A stretch of DNA of 64,000 nt from Ypsolopha sequella (Eukaryota; Arthropoda; Insecta; Lepidoptera; Ypsolophidae), in contig OW203997.1 of NCBI GenBank assembly GCA_934047225.1, positions 8,542,417 to 8,606,416 of the forward strand. The letters run 5' to 3'. A program made the position numbers and the translations under genes. The notes beneath the pieces were generated by a model. The model was given only the letters and a program-made list of their open reading frames with translations, was not told the origin of the DNA and searched no databases. Shown here one piece after another: positions 1 to 10,451 of the stretch (positions are counted from its first letter, which is position 1; every line of letters starts with the position of its first letter).

Positions 1-354
1 AGGCTGATGGATGGAATATGACAGGTAGCTGTAAGTAGAAGTAGGATTCAGGCGTTAGTCATAACATAAATAAGCGCCACTACCCAAGTTTTGCAATCAC
101 CCGTGCGTGAAACAGAGCCACAATGCTACAGATTCACCAAAATAAAACATAAATAGAATAGAATAGAATAATTATTTATTAAAGCATCAAAGGCTCAAAC
201 TTTGTTAGTACAACTTAAAAAATAAAATAAAATAAATAATTGTTAGTAAAAATTACAATCAAAAAAATAAAATACAAAAAAGACAAATACAAAAAAAGAC
301 AAATAAATGTCTATATAGTTTAAACGCTTGGCAAACTAAATTTTAATAAATAAA
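1..354. other. AT-rich intergenic DNA with a pentamer tail
   Basis: No gene is visible. Around 150-172 there are tandem copies of 'aatag' followed by 'aattatttattaaag'. Read on the minus strand this looks like the short-repeat tail of a LINE, with the element body to the right. The rest is A-rich low-complexity sequence. Confidence 0.4.
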
Positions 355-478
355 AAACAGTATAAAATAAATATTTAAGGGGGCTCCCATACAACAGACA
401 TGTTTTTTTTGCCGGTTTTATAGATAATGGTACGGAACTCTTCGTGCGCGAGTCCGACTCGCACTTGGCCGGTTTTTT
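355..478 (+). repeat. Lepidopteran interspersed repeat, 3' part
   Basis: It contains 'gggggctcccatacaac' and ends 'gtccgactcgcacttggcc' plus a T-run. A longer copy of the same family lies at 2115-2395. This 3' end is a very common dispersed sequence in moth and butterfly genomes; I do not know its class. Confidence 0.6.
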
Positions 479-559
479 TAACTTCTATGCTCTCTCTCTA
501 CTCCCGCAGAGTTTATTCAATGTTTGCCCAGTGTTCAGATCCGCTTGCGTTATAGGTAT

Positions 560-829
560 TATACAAGGTGAATTTTTGATCATCGTCCAAATTCATACTG
601 GTGGCTTGGTAAGTGATCAGTATCATGGATCAATAACAATTTTGGTGAAATTCGTAAAATTAAATTTCGACTCCCCATAGTGATTCACTCGGGAGTGGAA
701 CTGAATTTATATGGGAAGCCGAAATTTCAATTTACTAATTTCATAAAAATTGTTACTGATCCAAGATACTGATCACTTATTAAGCCTCCAGTATGAATTT
801 GGACGATGATCAAAAAGTCACCTTGTATA
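560..829. mobile_element. MITE (270-bp inverted-repeat element)
   Basis: The two ends are reverse complements: 'tatacaaggtg' at 560 and a near-match of its complement ending at 829. Pairing continues inward for more than 60 bp on each arm with few mismatches ('gatcatcgtccaaattcata' in the left arm). It has no coding capacity, so a non-autonomous DNA transposon is the best reading. Confidence 0.65.
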
Positions 830-2114
830 TATAGGTTTAAGGTGGGCCATCACACTCAGCTGCCATATAAATTGCTTTAGATCTTTGTGACGTCCTGGTG
901 GCTTTGATCTCAATGAAACTTTGCACACAACTTTTTTATTAATGGGACCCCACACGGCCACACTGCACTCCGATCCATCTCTCATCAAAAGGTGCAAGAT
1001 GGCGAGATATTCAAAAAGAGCTGAATTTGTGAAACGGTTTCAGGTAAAAACTGTTTTCTATGAAACGGGGTAACTGTTATTTATAGAAAAGTGTATAAAC
1101 TTAGTTTTCTTTACATGAACGACGTCTGTGTTTCTCTCGTGTATTTCCAGTATTGATAAAAATTATTCAACTAGCTAAACTTTGCGTAAAAACGAGGCAA
1201 TATTCACGATATCCTGACAGCTATTATGATGGTGTTTCATCAACTTTTACTTTTTGGGCTGTATAGAAACGTAGTTAGACGTAGCTAGATAATACTTATA
1301 ATAAATATGAAGAAAATAAGCTGTTAACTTCAAATTTAGTTTTTACCTTTTGCATGAATTGCAGGCGTGTAGGGGCCTCTTAACGTCATCCTTTTTCCCC
1401 ACGAGATTTTTTTTTGGGGATATAGTGTAGCCTATTTGTTAATTCCATCCCAAATTTCATCCAAATCCGTCTAGCTGTTTCAGCGTGAAGAAGTAACAAA
1501 CATACTAACTCACACACACACACAAACTTTCGACTTATAATCATAGTATACGTAGTAATACTTATATTCTCTGGTAGGGTGTCACGTAATGGTGTATGTA
1601 TGTATGTTTCTAGTAGGTACCTATGTATGTTCCGTTTTAACTCAAGAACCACTCAACGGATTTGGATGCATTTTTCTTATTATCAACATAGTGCTTGACC
1701 CTGGTCAACATAGGCTATAAGGGATGTTGATAAAATAACCACCAAGCCGAAAATTGGGCAAAGATTTAATAATCCATTTCAACTAAAATTACGAAAAATA
1801 TTTAATTTACAGACACGATACTTTTTTATTATTATTATAGGTACAACATACATAATTACCTAAATAGATATAGATTTATCCAAAAAACATGTAAAATTAA
1901 AAGGGGTATCTACCGAGTATGAGAGAGGGACCAAAAGTCCCAGGGCTAGAGCCAAAAGCCCTTTGTAGGTCCGAGTTTATTTTCTCTCTCCCCCTCTCCC
2001 CAGATAACGAGCTTTCCCCCCTTTGCTGTCAAGTGTGGTGACCTCAAAATGTAGGAGGTAGGCACCTATTATGTTTGGTTAGTTAGTGTAGAGTAGGTAG
2101 CTATACCTACCAAT
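830..2114. other. Intergenic DNA with LINE-like 3' debris
   Basis: No gene is recognised. At 1480-1530 the motif 'gtaacaaacatactaactc' runs into a short CA microsatellite, and at 1630-1665 there is 'ctcaagaaccactcaacgg'. Both are typical of decayed non-LTR retrotransposon 3' ends in Lepidoptera. The remainder is unassigned. Confidence 0.35.
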
Positions 2115-2395
2115 CTCCGATGATTTTTAGGGTTCCGTACACAAAGGGTAACCAACGGGACCCTATTACTAAGACTCCGCTGTCCGTCTGTCACCAGGCT
2201 GTATCTCATGAACCGTGATAGTTAGACAGTTGAAATTTTCACAGATGATGTATTTCTGTTGCCGCTATAACAAAAAATACTAAAAAACAGAATAAAATAA
2301 ATATATAAGGGGGCTCCCATACAACAAACGTGATTTTTTTGCCGTTTTTATAGATAATGGTACAGAACCCTTCGTGCGCGCACTTGGCCGGTTTC
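2115..2395 (+). repeat. Lepidopteran interspersed repeat, longer copy
   Basis: It runs from 'ttagggttccgtac' through 'ccgctgtccgtctgtcacc' and 'gctgtatctcatgaaccg' to 'cgcgcacttggccggtt'. The 3' half matches the copy at 355-478. No coding potential is seen. This is a high-copy moth repeat; the name and class are not determined here. Confidence 0.6.
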
Positions 2396-2837
2396 TATTG
2401 TGAGTTGCGATAGACGACGAAGACGAAAAGAAAAAACGTTGAAGGTGGACTTTTTATTTTACCTAATTATCAAATTCTTACTAGAATCTAATAATTCTAA
2501 TTCTTAGATAAGATCTAGAATGAGAAGAAGAGTTGCTTCGGTTGAATGTAAATTAACAGAAGATCAGTGAGGCGTCATATATAAACACTACTAGGTAGAG
2601 TAGGTAGGTACATATCTCTGCTGTATAATCAATTTATTTCAAAAGTTGGCTCAGGTAAATATTGCTGTGGAGAGGAGCCAAAATAAAATCTGCACCTACC
2701 CACAATTAGGTACGAGTGAGTCAAATACGAAGGACGTCACGATTTGTTTTGGACCTATCAGGCTTGATTTTAAAGTCATCAATTAAACTTATCAATACCA
2801 ACTATAATTAGGTGAAATTGTCATTCAAAAAGTTTAC

Positions 2838-2993
2838 CTGAAGCTCCTTATTTTTGTTATCTTTGAGGGAAGCAGCCCTGATAACACCAGCTTTCCAAGC
2901 CCATTCATTAACTTTATTCACGTTAACTTTTGTCACACCACTCACAGAGAGAAATCGTTTGCCTACCAAATCTTCACGGTACTTATAGGCCAT
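2838..2993 (-). CDS. Kdm3: KDM3-type lysine demethylase, first coding exon (partial gene)
   Basis: Read on the minus strand, this exon encodes 52 residues starting MAYKYREDLVGKRFLSVSG, then NEWAWKAGVIRAASLKD and ending at a phase-0 donor CTTCAG|gtaaac. The pattern 'LVG+RFLS...EW.W..G.IRA.S..D...K.L.V' is the N-terminus of KDM3A/KDM3B (JMJD1) H3K9 demethylases, nuclear enzymes whose catalytic JmjC domain lies far downstream. I chose ATG 2993 because the open frame upstream has no other ATG. The following exons would lie at lower coordinates. None was recognised in 1-2837, so the gene must continue past the left edge behind a long intron. The family call is firm for so short an exon, but the rest of the gene is unseen. 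Confidence 0.75.
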
Positions 2994-3920
2994 AACGAAC
3001 TGCACAATCACATTATTCACTGTAAAAAAACTACACAAACCGCCAATAAACACGGCGCACTCGCACAACCGGCACGCTCTTCGTTGTGCAAAGTGAAACT
3101 ACGTGAAAAACACAAAAACCTCTCTACCCGTAACGTACAATACCCTACTAATTCAAATAAGCTATACAATACCTCCAATGTTCCGCTGCAGTAGAACTTT
3201 TCTACTTTACCACATTATAAGAAACCTGTTGTAACCATTATAAATTGAGGAGGTAACCAAGTTCTGCGAAAACCCAATACCGAAAGGACAATTCAATATA
3301 GTCGGTTCATACTTTCATTACAGCACATAACAACGTAGCGAACGTAGGATCTACGTTATTAACGTTGCAAGTAGTTGTAGATTCTTCTCACAGAGGGCGG
3401 GCAGAGCAGCTAAATTTTTCTTTTTCTTTTCCACAAAACAGATGGCGCTATAGCATCTTTTATTTGCAGGTGCGTTTCGAAATCAATTAAATGTTGGGTA
3501 CTCATACATCTGCCGTCTGCGTTTCTACACATGAATGTCTCCTCCGGACAGGAATATAAAGCTGCCAGAAAGAGATCGCACTAATAACGAGTGAGAGAAA
3601 ATGACTCATCAAAATAAGAAAAAAAAAAATAGTAACAAGACCTCCTTTAGTTTTCTAAACTTTTTTGCTAACGCCCCGCCACTCTGTTTATTTCACCTTT
3701 TGGTACAACATTATACACTTAGACGTGTCAGTTAGAAAAAAAAACAAAAAATAATAAAAAAAAAAATTTTTTTTCATTTATTTATTGTTGACGTTTTAGG
3801 GGCGACATAAAACCCCTAGTGTATGACATACATTATGAAATTGACTAGTACTGGTGGAGCGGGGTGGGGTTGGGTGGGGCAACCGAGTATCTGGGTATAG
3901 AGATATGCCGTTTCCAGAAA
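2994..3920. other. KDM3 upstream region, promoter side
   Basis: This is the 5' flank of the minus-strand KDM3 exon. Sequence just upstream (3000-3070) is relatively GC-rich and could be 5' UTR. The remainder is AT-rich, with A/T homopolymers at 3735-3785. No TATA box or defined promoter can be assigned with confidence. Confidence 0.35.
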
Positions 3921-4480
3921 TATTGTCTTTCGTAGAAAGATTACCAGCAATATTGCTGTAATCGGAAATATACCGGAATATTGAATAAGTATTAAAAAAC
4001 ATCTAACATTTTTGTATAATTTTAAAATCCGCTTTATCATCTGTTTAGGGATATGAACATTATTATAATAAATTTCCAGCAACTTTGCTTTCCGTCGGAA
4101 AAATGTATTTTTATAAAGAAAACAAAATTATGTAAGTATTCAAAACATTTTAATAATATCAAATCAGTCTTGAGATTGCACATTGGCTGGTTTGTTCTAT
4201 ACACGATAGTAAGTGTAGACAAAAGTTTAATGCCGACGGACGCTGCCGTGAGATAGAATTTAAGTAGGTAACTATATCTATTTAAGTATACTACGAGTAT
4301 ATCTCATATAAACAATAAAATATTTACTTCTTCATTTTGTTTTAGTTTGTTTAGTTTTAACTTATTTTTCTACAAGTGGCAATATTGTCAATTTTGCTGG
4401 CAAAAAATTAAATTTACCGGCAATACTGACATAGCAATATTCCCGGCAATGGCAGTATTGCCGGAAGCATATCATAGGTA
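3921..4480. repeat. Region with scattered 'ccggcaatattgccgg'-type motifs
   Basis: Variants of a short palindromic word recur in both orientations: 'accagcaatattgctg' near 3942, 'accggcaatactg' near 4417 and 'cggcaatggcagtattgccgg' split over 4443-4465. The spacing is irregular, so this looks like a decayed simple repeat rather than a defined element. Confidence 0.3.
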
Positions 4481-5628
4481 GGTACTAGCGCGTCGCGCCG
4501 CAGTGACCAGTATATCAAGAGAAATTTAGGAGATATAAAAAGGCATATCTATTTCTTTTTTTTGTATTCTGTTTCTTGGAATAGTCAAGCATCATGTTGT
4601 ACTAATATTTATTGGCGAAAGTTGTCGATCAAATCGACAGCTTGTATATAAAGCTATAAAGTTACATATATTATGTGTGACAGAAATGGCGGGCTGTAAT
4701 GGCTGTGGACAGAAGTTATAGAATTTATGAAATAGTGGTATATAATTAATTCTGAAACGTAGCCCGGCCATATTGATTTTTGAGGTCACGTGACCACAAC
4801 AGCAGGCAAAATGGACATGGCGGAATAAACTTGCTGCTGAGTGGTTGTGTTTTGTCAATGTTTATTTTTGAGTCTCTTTGGGTGAATTTTTCATATGTGG
4901 TTTTAATATGATATCCTCAATCATATCCCGATTGGTAATGTAAGTATAAAATTTGTGAAACGCATAAATTTTCGATGTTTATTATGTTATGTCTAGCTAC
5001 GTAAATATCATTTTGGATAAGGTTCTTTGTTTGATGCAAAGAAAATGCCTGAAATAATTTCTTTCTTTACTAGGAAAATGAATCTGCTTAGGGATGTTCC
5101 TCGTTCCTCCATAGAATGTTTATATTTAGTAGGTACCTATGTAACTTGTTTGATACCTATTATTTCCTTGTTCGTTTGCCAATGACGATCAATCCACTTG
5201 AGCAACAAATTGATGGATTTGAAGATTCCAATCAGCTCAATAAAAACTAAGCAAACAATAAAACAAACCCTTTAAAATGTAAATATAAAAGACTTTCAAT
5301 GTTAACTGAATCTTGTTAAATCTATTAAATACTGAAAATATCAATCATTTTGTTCATCGGGTAGTTTTAGCATTCTGTCTGTGTTGGTTTTTTATTATAT
5401 TTATCTTGGCTATGGACCTTTAATTAAAGCATTGCAAATATATTATTATTCATGATGATGCAATAATATTATTTTAACTCTGCAAGGATTATTCCATAAT
5501 TACAAAAAAATCTTCATAAAATTAATTGCTTTATAAACTAAAATATTTTTGTAGTGCATTACAAGATCTAATAAATAATTAAATAAAAATTAAGTGTATA
5601 GTTAAGGAAATATAATTTGCCTTGATTC
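4481..5628. other. Unassigned intergenic DNA
   Basis: AT-rich sequence with no convincing gene. Short open frames around 4600-4860 lack codon-level conservation clues and splice context. Nothing else is supported. Confidence 0.4.
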
Positions 5629-5682
5629 ACTTTGTAGCTTTTTTTTTTTTTTTTTTTTTTTTTATTTTTGACTTTGTAGCTT
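5629..5682. mobile_element. Poly(T) insert flanked by a 12-bp duplication
   Basis: The 12-mer 'actttgtagctt' occurs at 5629-5640 and again at 5671-5682. Between them lie 30 bases: 23 T, an A, five T and a G. An A-tail read on the minus strand and flanked by a target-site duplication is what extreme 5' truncation of a retroposon leaves behind. Confidence 0.55.
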
Positions 5683-5876
5683 ATGAGGCGAATCAGTGCA
5701 AAGTATATCTCCTGAACTATACTCGCCTGGAAGATTGACAAGAAAAAATTTTTCATTCAGTTATATGTATGTAAAGTCAGAGTGCATCTTTTTACTTAAA
5801 ACTCGACATTGGGAGGACCAATGTGCGGAGATACATTATCGTAGGTGAGATAAAATGGCATTGAATTAGCGAATAA

Positions 5877-6180
5877 TGGTGGTAGCTCAGGGGTAGAATG
5901 CTGGCCTCTCAATCTTGAGATCCAGGTTCGTTCCTCTGTTAGGCAAGCATCAATGAGTTTATCGGAATTTAGGTTCACAGTATTTTATCACCTAATACTT
6001 ACCACTCGCTGAACGGCAAAGGAAAACATTGTAAGTAAACCTGCATGCTCTAAACAGTGTGTGTGTCCAACAAACAGTAATAGGGCTTACCATCAGAACC
6101 CATTAAGACTTAATAATCGTTGGTGAAACGCTGGTGTACGGATTGGGGACTGTGACTTGCATTTCACAGGCCGCTCATAA
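5877..6180 (+). mobile_element. tRNA-derived SINE, copy 1
   Basis: The head resembles a tRNA: 'ggtagctcaggggtagaa' (A-box-like) followed by 'gatccaggttcgttcctc' (B-box-like), which would serve as an internal RNA polymerase III promoter. The body continues 'caccaatgagtt'-like, 'gaaggaaaaca'-like and 'ggtgaaacgctggtgta', then 'gactgtgacttgcatttca'. The same order of blocks is found near 34.05, 44.56 and 62.75 kb, and on the minus strand at 23.1 kb. Copies are diverged, so this is an old family. Confidence 0.7.
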
Positions 6181-7756
6181 AACTTGCAATTTTGAGGTGT
6201 TTTTGAGAGATGAGTTTTTAATATAACAGCTGTTTCATATCACATTTTTTACAATGTTTACTTTGGTATATGTTTTATTGTCCAAAAATAATCGAAATAA
6301 AATGATGTTGATATCATAGTTTAGACTTATCTTTGCGATTGTCCTTGTTAAACGAGTGAGCGAAGCTAACTAAGTTTTCTGAGTCTACTTGAACAACCGG
6401 TGTTTGTATGCATGTCTGACGATAACTCAAGTATCATTGATCTTCCGTCATAAAATTTGGTAGGCGAGTAAAAGAGACAAAATGAATTTTTAAGTTTGAA
6501 AATGAGCCAATTTGGTCGAGTTCACAGATCGGGGCGAACTACTAGTTATTTACAAATAAAACATAAAAGAATACAACATTTATCTCGGAAAACATGAATA
6601 CCCTCGCCTTAAATCCAATCAAGTTTGAGAGCTAAGCTGTTCAGCTCTCTAATGTGCTCTCACTTTAACATTTTTTTTCGTAAATGTTACAATAATTTGT
6701 TAATTACCTACAAACCAAATTATCAATTTTTTTCTACAAATAAATCTATTATAAAAATAAATTTAGGTATATATATTGAACACTTGGCAATTTATCCATT
6801 GCAAATTACCTACAATAAATAATCATAATAATATTATTTCATAATCCAGTAGAAGTAAAATACTCCATAAGTTAGGGTTAGTCTCATAAGTATGTTGTCT
6901 TGTAGCTATAACGATTCTGAAAGCTGCTCTTTGTGACCCATCTCAATTTTTCAACCTATATATGATATTCAGTTTAAATTCCAACTTAAGTTACTACTCA
7001 GCCATTGTTACTTCCAATAAACTTCATTCAGCTGGCAGAGAGATAAAATGTAAACAAGAGAACAGTGGTTCTAAAACACTTGTACTCTGCGGTTTATCCC
7101 ACTCAAGTCCAAGTTGTCTAATGTGTCAATAATACATTGCCTCTGTGATTTGAAGCAGCCTGTTGTTTTCTTTTCTTATACAACAACTGTAAATAAAAGC
7201 TGGATATCCCCATTATCTCAGCAGTGAAGAAAAAGTTTGGCGGGAGCTGTTAAATCCGGGTCCATCAATGACCACAAAAATGACCTAATAGTAGAAATTA
7301 AATAAAAAACAATTAAAAATTAAACTTAACAAAAGCCACAAATTCAACAAATAGTAGGATTTAAGGATGGTCGTCATGACGCGACCAACTCAGTTGTGGG
7401 CGTGGCCAAATGTCATGCTGTTTCATTTTGCTATAAGGTGAAACTTGCGAGGACAATACCATCGTCGTGCCGATTTCGTCGCCGGCATAAAATTGAAAAC
7501 TTGGTCCAGGAGAAACCACATTTGGGCAAGACTGGACATTTTCAAACATCTAGTTAACATTTTCGATGTTTGACCCGTATTCATTTTTTAATTTTATCTA
7601 AAACAATAAAAGCACATTCGGCTACACTTTTGGGCAAAAACCGTTAAATTTACGTATTTTAGGGGTTGTTTGTGTTTTCTAAATAAAATGTATTATGAAT
7701 TTACCGAATGGCAGAGCTTGTAAAATCTTTAAAATTGCACCACAATGAATTTGTTT
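6181..7756. other. Unassigned intergenic DNA
   Basis: No gene is recognised. A 35-bp block near 6777-6812 ('gaacacttggcaatttatcc') recurs at 23332-23356, so it is part of a dispersed repeat. The rest is AT-rich. Confidence 0.35.
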
Positions 7757-8012
7757 GCTATAAAAGCAATCAGAGGTGTTGGGCATTCTCAAATGTGCCA
7801 ACATTCGGTCTACATTGGCACTGTTCCATCTTCTTCATTGCGGGTTCTCCCACCGATCCAGAATTTTTGGCAACAACTCTACATGTTTCAGTTTTAGTTT
7901 TATCTTCACCTTCAGACATTGTCTGGACATCCAGGAGAAATGTTTTCTCTTTAATATCACTAAAGGATATGAAAGCATCGATAACAAAAATTGGCGTGAA
8001 CACAAGTATCAA
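7757..8012 (-). other. Possible small coding segment, unrecognised
   Basis: The minus strand is open for about 80 codons. It begins with a hydrophobic stretch (LVFTPIFVIDAFISF) and ends in a Cys/Lys-rich part (MKKMEQCQC). The first ATG in this frame is at 7919 and would give only 49 residues (MSEGEDKTKTE...). I recognise no family. The plus strand is also open over much of the same interval, so chance is a real possibility. A GC-rich stretch lies just upstream on the minus strand, which could be a 5' UTR. Confidence 0.15.
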
Positions 8013-8039
8013 AGAATTCAGAAATAGCAGAATGTGACT

Positions 8040-8330
8040 TCACAAAGATAAAACAAAGGAGGTAGAGTTTCATCGGCTTCTCGGTATTCGTCACCAGGGT
8101 ACCCCGGTGCAACGCTGCCGGGTGCTATTTTGGTCAGAAGTCGTTCGCCTCGGGGGTGGCCAGAGAGAAGCGTCAGTCCGCGGCGCTCCCGACGTGCGCC
8201 CGCGCTGCCGCCGATTCTATGCAACTTAAGTGAAGAGCGTTGACACTTAACTGTGCTGTGATTCATTGATCGACCGTGTTTATTTGGAGGAGTTATTAGT
8301 GTCTGTTCTGTACTGAGTGCGCTCAATGTG
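8040..8330. other. Local GC-rich island
   Basis: This interval is much richer in G+C and CpG than its surroundings, for example 'ccgcggcgctcccgacg' near 8177. It could be a promoter or 5' UTR, or part of an unknown repeat. No coding family is recognised in any frame. Confidence 0.35.
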
Positions 8331-10080
8331 CTACAAGGAGGTCGTATGCCTTGACTTCCACATATGCTCGTATTGGGTTCACTTGTCTTGCCTTATTAGG
8401 GACAGCCTCGACTCGATTACGCGCACCTTTACCCAGTTTTGAAGGTTTTATTTATTTTATAAAAATGTCTTCCAGTCCTAGAATGCAAATTCGCATAACT
8501 ATTTACTATGAGGATCATTTTGTTGTAATCTATATTTGACGGTAGAAAGATTGTTGGAAGAATGTGAGTTCTTTAAATATAGATAAAATGGAGTGATTCC
8601 TTAACCTGAGTTAACCTGTGTTTATTTTAATATTGTTGTTTGTAGGATACACATAATGCGATGGTTTTACCAAATGAACGTGATGTCAAGGATTATTTCC
8701 GTAACCAATGAAGAAGACAGTAGATTTCTCTCGTTTTTTTCAACCATTACCTACACATTTCAGTAAAAATTTTACTACGCAAGTCATAATCGAGGCACAT
8801 AAACCTATTATTCCACCAATAGTAGGTTAGCTCACCAAAAATAAACTCCGGCATAATTAACCGGGCAGCGACATGACGACGCTTTGCTTCGTGTTGTAAC
8901 GAATTTGCCCAAAGCACCGGTTGTTACGTACAAATTGTAGCAATCACCCGTTGGTCACGAAAACTCAGCTTTGGAAACAACGGCATAACAACAGCCACGT
9001 CAGCCAGGACATCAAAACCTCACCATATAAACATGGGCCAATTAATACGAAGAAAGAGATCCCAAATCCCATAAATAATATAAAAATACCTTAAATTTCA
9101 TAGCTAGGTGTTCGGGCTACCCTGATCTTGTCTTAAAAAGTAGCGGATTGTGTCAGAGATGCAACCGTATTTTTTTTTAGTGGATACTTATTACGTTGCC
9201 TCTACTCAATCAAAGAGGTAGAAATCAATAGCTGCCACAGATATTAAAGAATATATTAGTGATAGCAGCGCATTCCCATGAGGTAATTTTTACCTTTTTT
9301 TATTCCGGTCATATTATATCCTGAATAATAACTAAATAACAAATAATGAATGATTAAAAAACGTAATAATCTTTAAGCAAAAATAAAATTACCCTTCGTC
9401 AAAAGAAGACGTTTCGGAAGTGACATACGGTTCTGAACCTGCTATTCGAGAAGAAAACTAAGATACCTTTCAAAAGACGGTAATCCTGGCCTTTTATGCC
9501 TTCCAGACTAACAATCTTGGATGCCTAAACTGGCCTAGAGGCATAAGAAGCTAAATTATAAAATGTCCCTGCAATATAAAAATTTCTCTTGCAGCATTGA
9601 CGACAATTTTCTTTTTTGGCAACATACAGAATTTACTATTATTTCTTATTGTACAGATTACTAATACCTTCTAAACAATATTCGCTTCAGTGAATGCTCA
9701 AGGTTGAGAAGATTGATAATTTGATACCCAAACCCGTAGGCGGGTGTGCCTTTAAACTTAAGACGTAACCTTGCTCTTGACAAAACCACGATTGCTGTCT
9801 CCAAGGCATCGCCATTTAAGGACCAAGTGGCTTTTTGGCTGGCTGGCCTCATTTTTTTTGATACCAATCTTTTCACCAGTTATAATAATTTTAACCAATT
9901 AAGCAAGCTATAAATCTTGCCACGATTTTCTATTTCTAGCTTCCAGTTTTATACATCTACTAAAGTAAACCAACCAAACCTTTTCGTACCAAAATTATAT
10001 TTGGCTTTAAATACCTACGCTAACCAGGTCCTCATTAAAAATTGTAATTTGTGTGTCTCGCCTCACTGGTTGTTACATCA
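8331..10080. other. Unassigned intergenic DNA left of the retrotransposon
   Basis: No gene or complete element is recognised. It is AT-rich with short non-conserved open frames. The last bases (…catcagctg) form the left flank of the LTR element and include its 4-bp target duplication. Confidence 0.4.
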
Positions 10081-10084
10081 GCTG
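10081..10084. repeat. Target-site duplication, left
   Basis: GCTG here is repeated at 16070-16073, directly outside the two LTRs. A 4-bp duplication is usual for gypsy-type integrases. Confidence 0.85.
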
Positions 10085-10328
10085 TCAAATAACAGGATTC
10101 GTCAAGGGTCTGTAGTGTAGAAGTCTGGAGTGGTGATTGAAACACAGACGTTAAGTTGACATGTTTAATGGTCAACTGCCAAAATAGAGTGCACCCGAAA
10201 ACTTTACAATATTCTTTAATATAACTACTTATTGCTAAATAAGCAGTATGCGTCGCAATGTTGCAGTCAGTAGCGGCATGTCGCAGTAATGCTATAAAAC
10301 AATGTGTATACGTAATTACTATACTTCA
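10085..10328 (-). repeat. 3' LTR (244 bp)
   Basis: Read on the minus strand it begins TGAAGTATAG and ends GTTATTTGA. It appears identical to 15826-16069 over all 244 bases by eye. It would supply the 3' processing signals for the minus-strand transcript. Confidence 0.93.
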
Positions 10329-10339
10329 TCTCCCCTTTT
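10329..10339 (-). other. Polypurine tract
   Basis: On the minus strand AAAAGGGGAGA abuts the 3' LTR, the position where plus-strand cDNA synthesis is primed in LTR retrotransposons. Confidence 0.85.
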
Positions 10340-10451
10340 AAGTCCCTTCATTCCCGGGGTACTGCAAAAAAAAATGTGAGGCATACTACTTGGTTCACAT
10401 TTTTATCTAAATATAATTTTCTTATAAAATAATTGCTAAAAATTAAATATT

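Noticed and set aside
1..2837. Second exon of KDM3
   Set aside because: No minus-strand segment with the expected 'EFDG..W.+R.WI.VY' pattern was seen, so no exon is called.
5877..5945. Candidate tRNA gene
   Set aside because: A and B boxes are present, but arms do not fold and the same body follows in other copies; it is a SINE.
7708..8037. 109-codon plus-strand frame
   Set aside because: It overlaps an equally long minus-strand frame, has no recognised family and no splice context.
8018..8326. 102-codon minus-strand frame in the GC-rich island
   Set aside because: GC-rich sequence has few stops by chance; Arg/Gly-rich translation without a family match.
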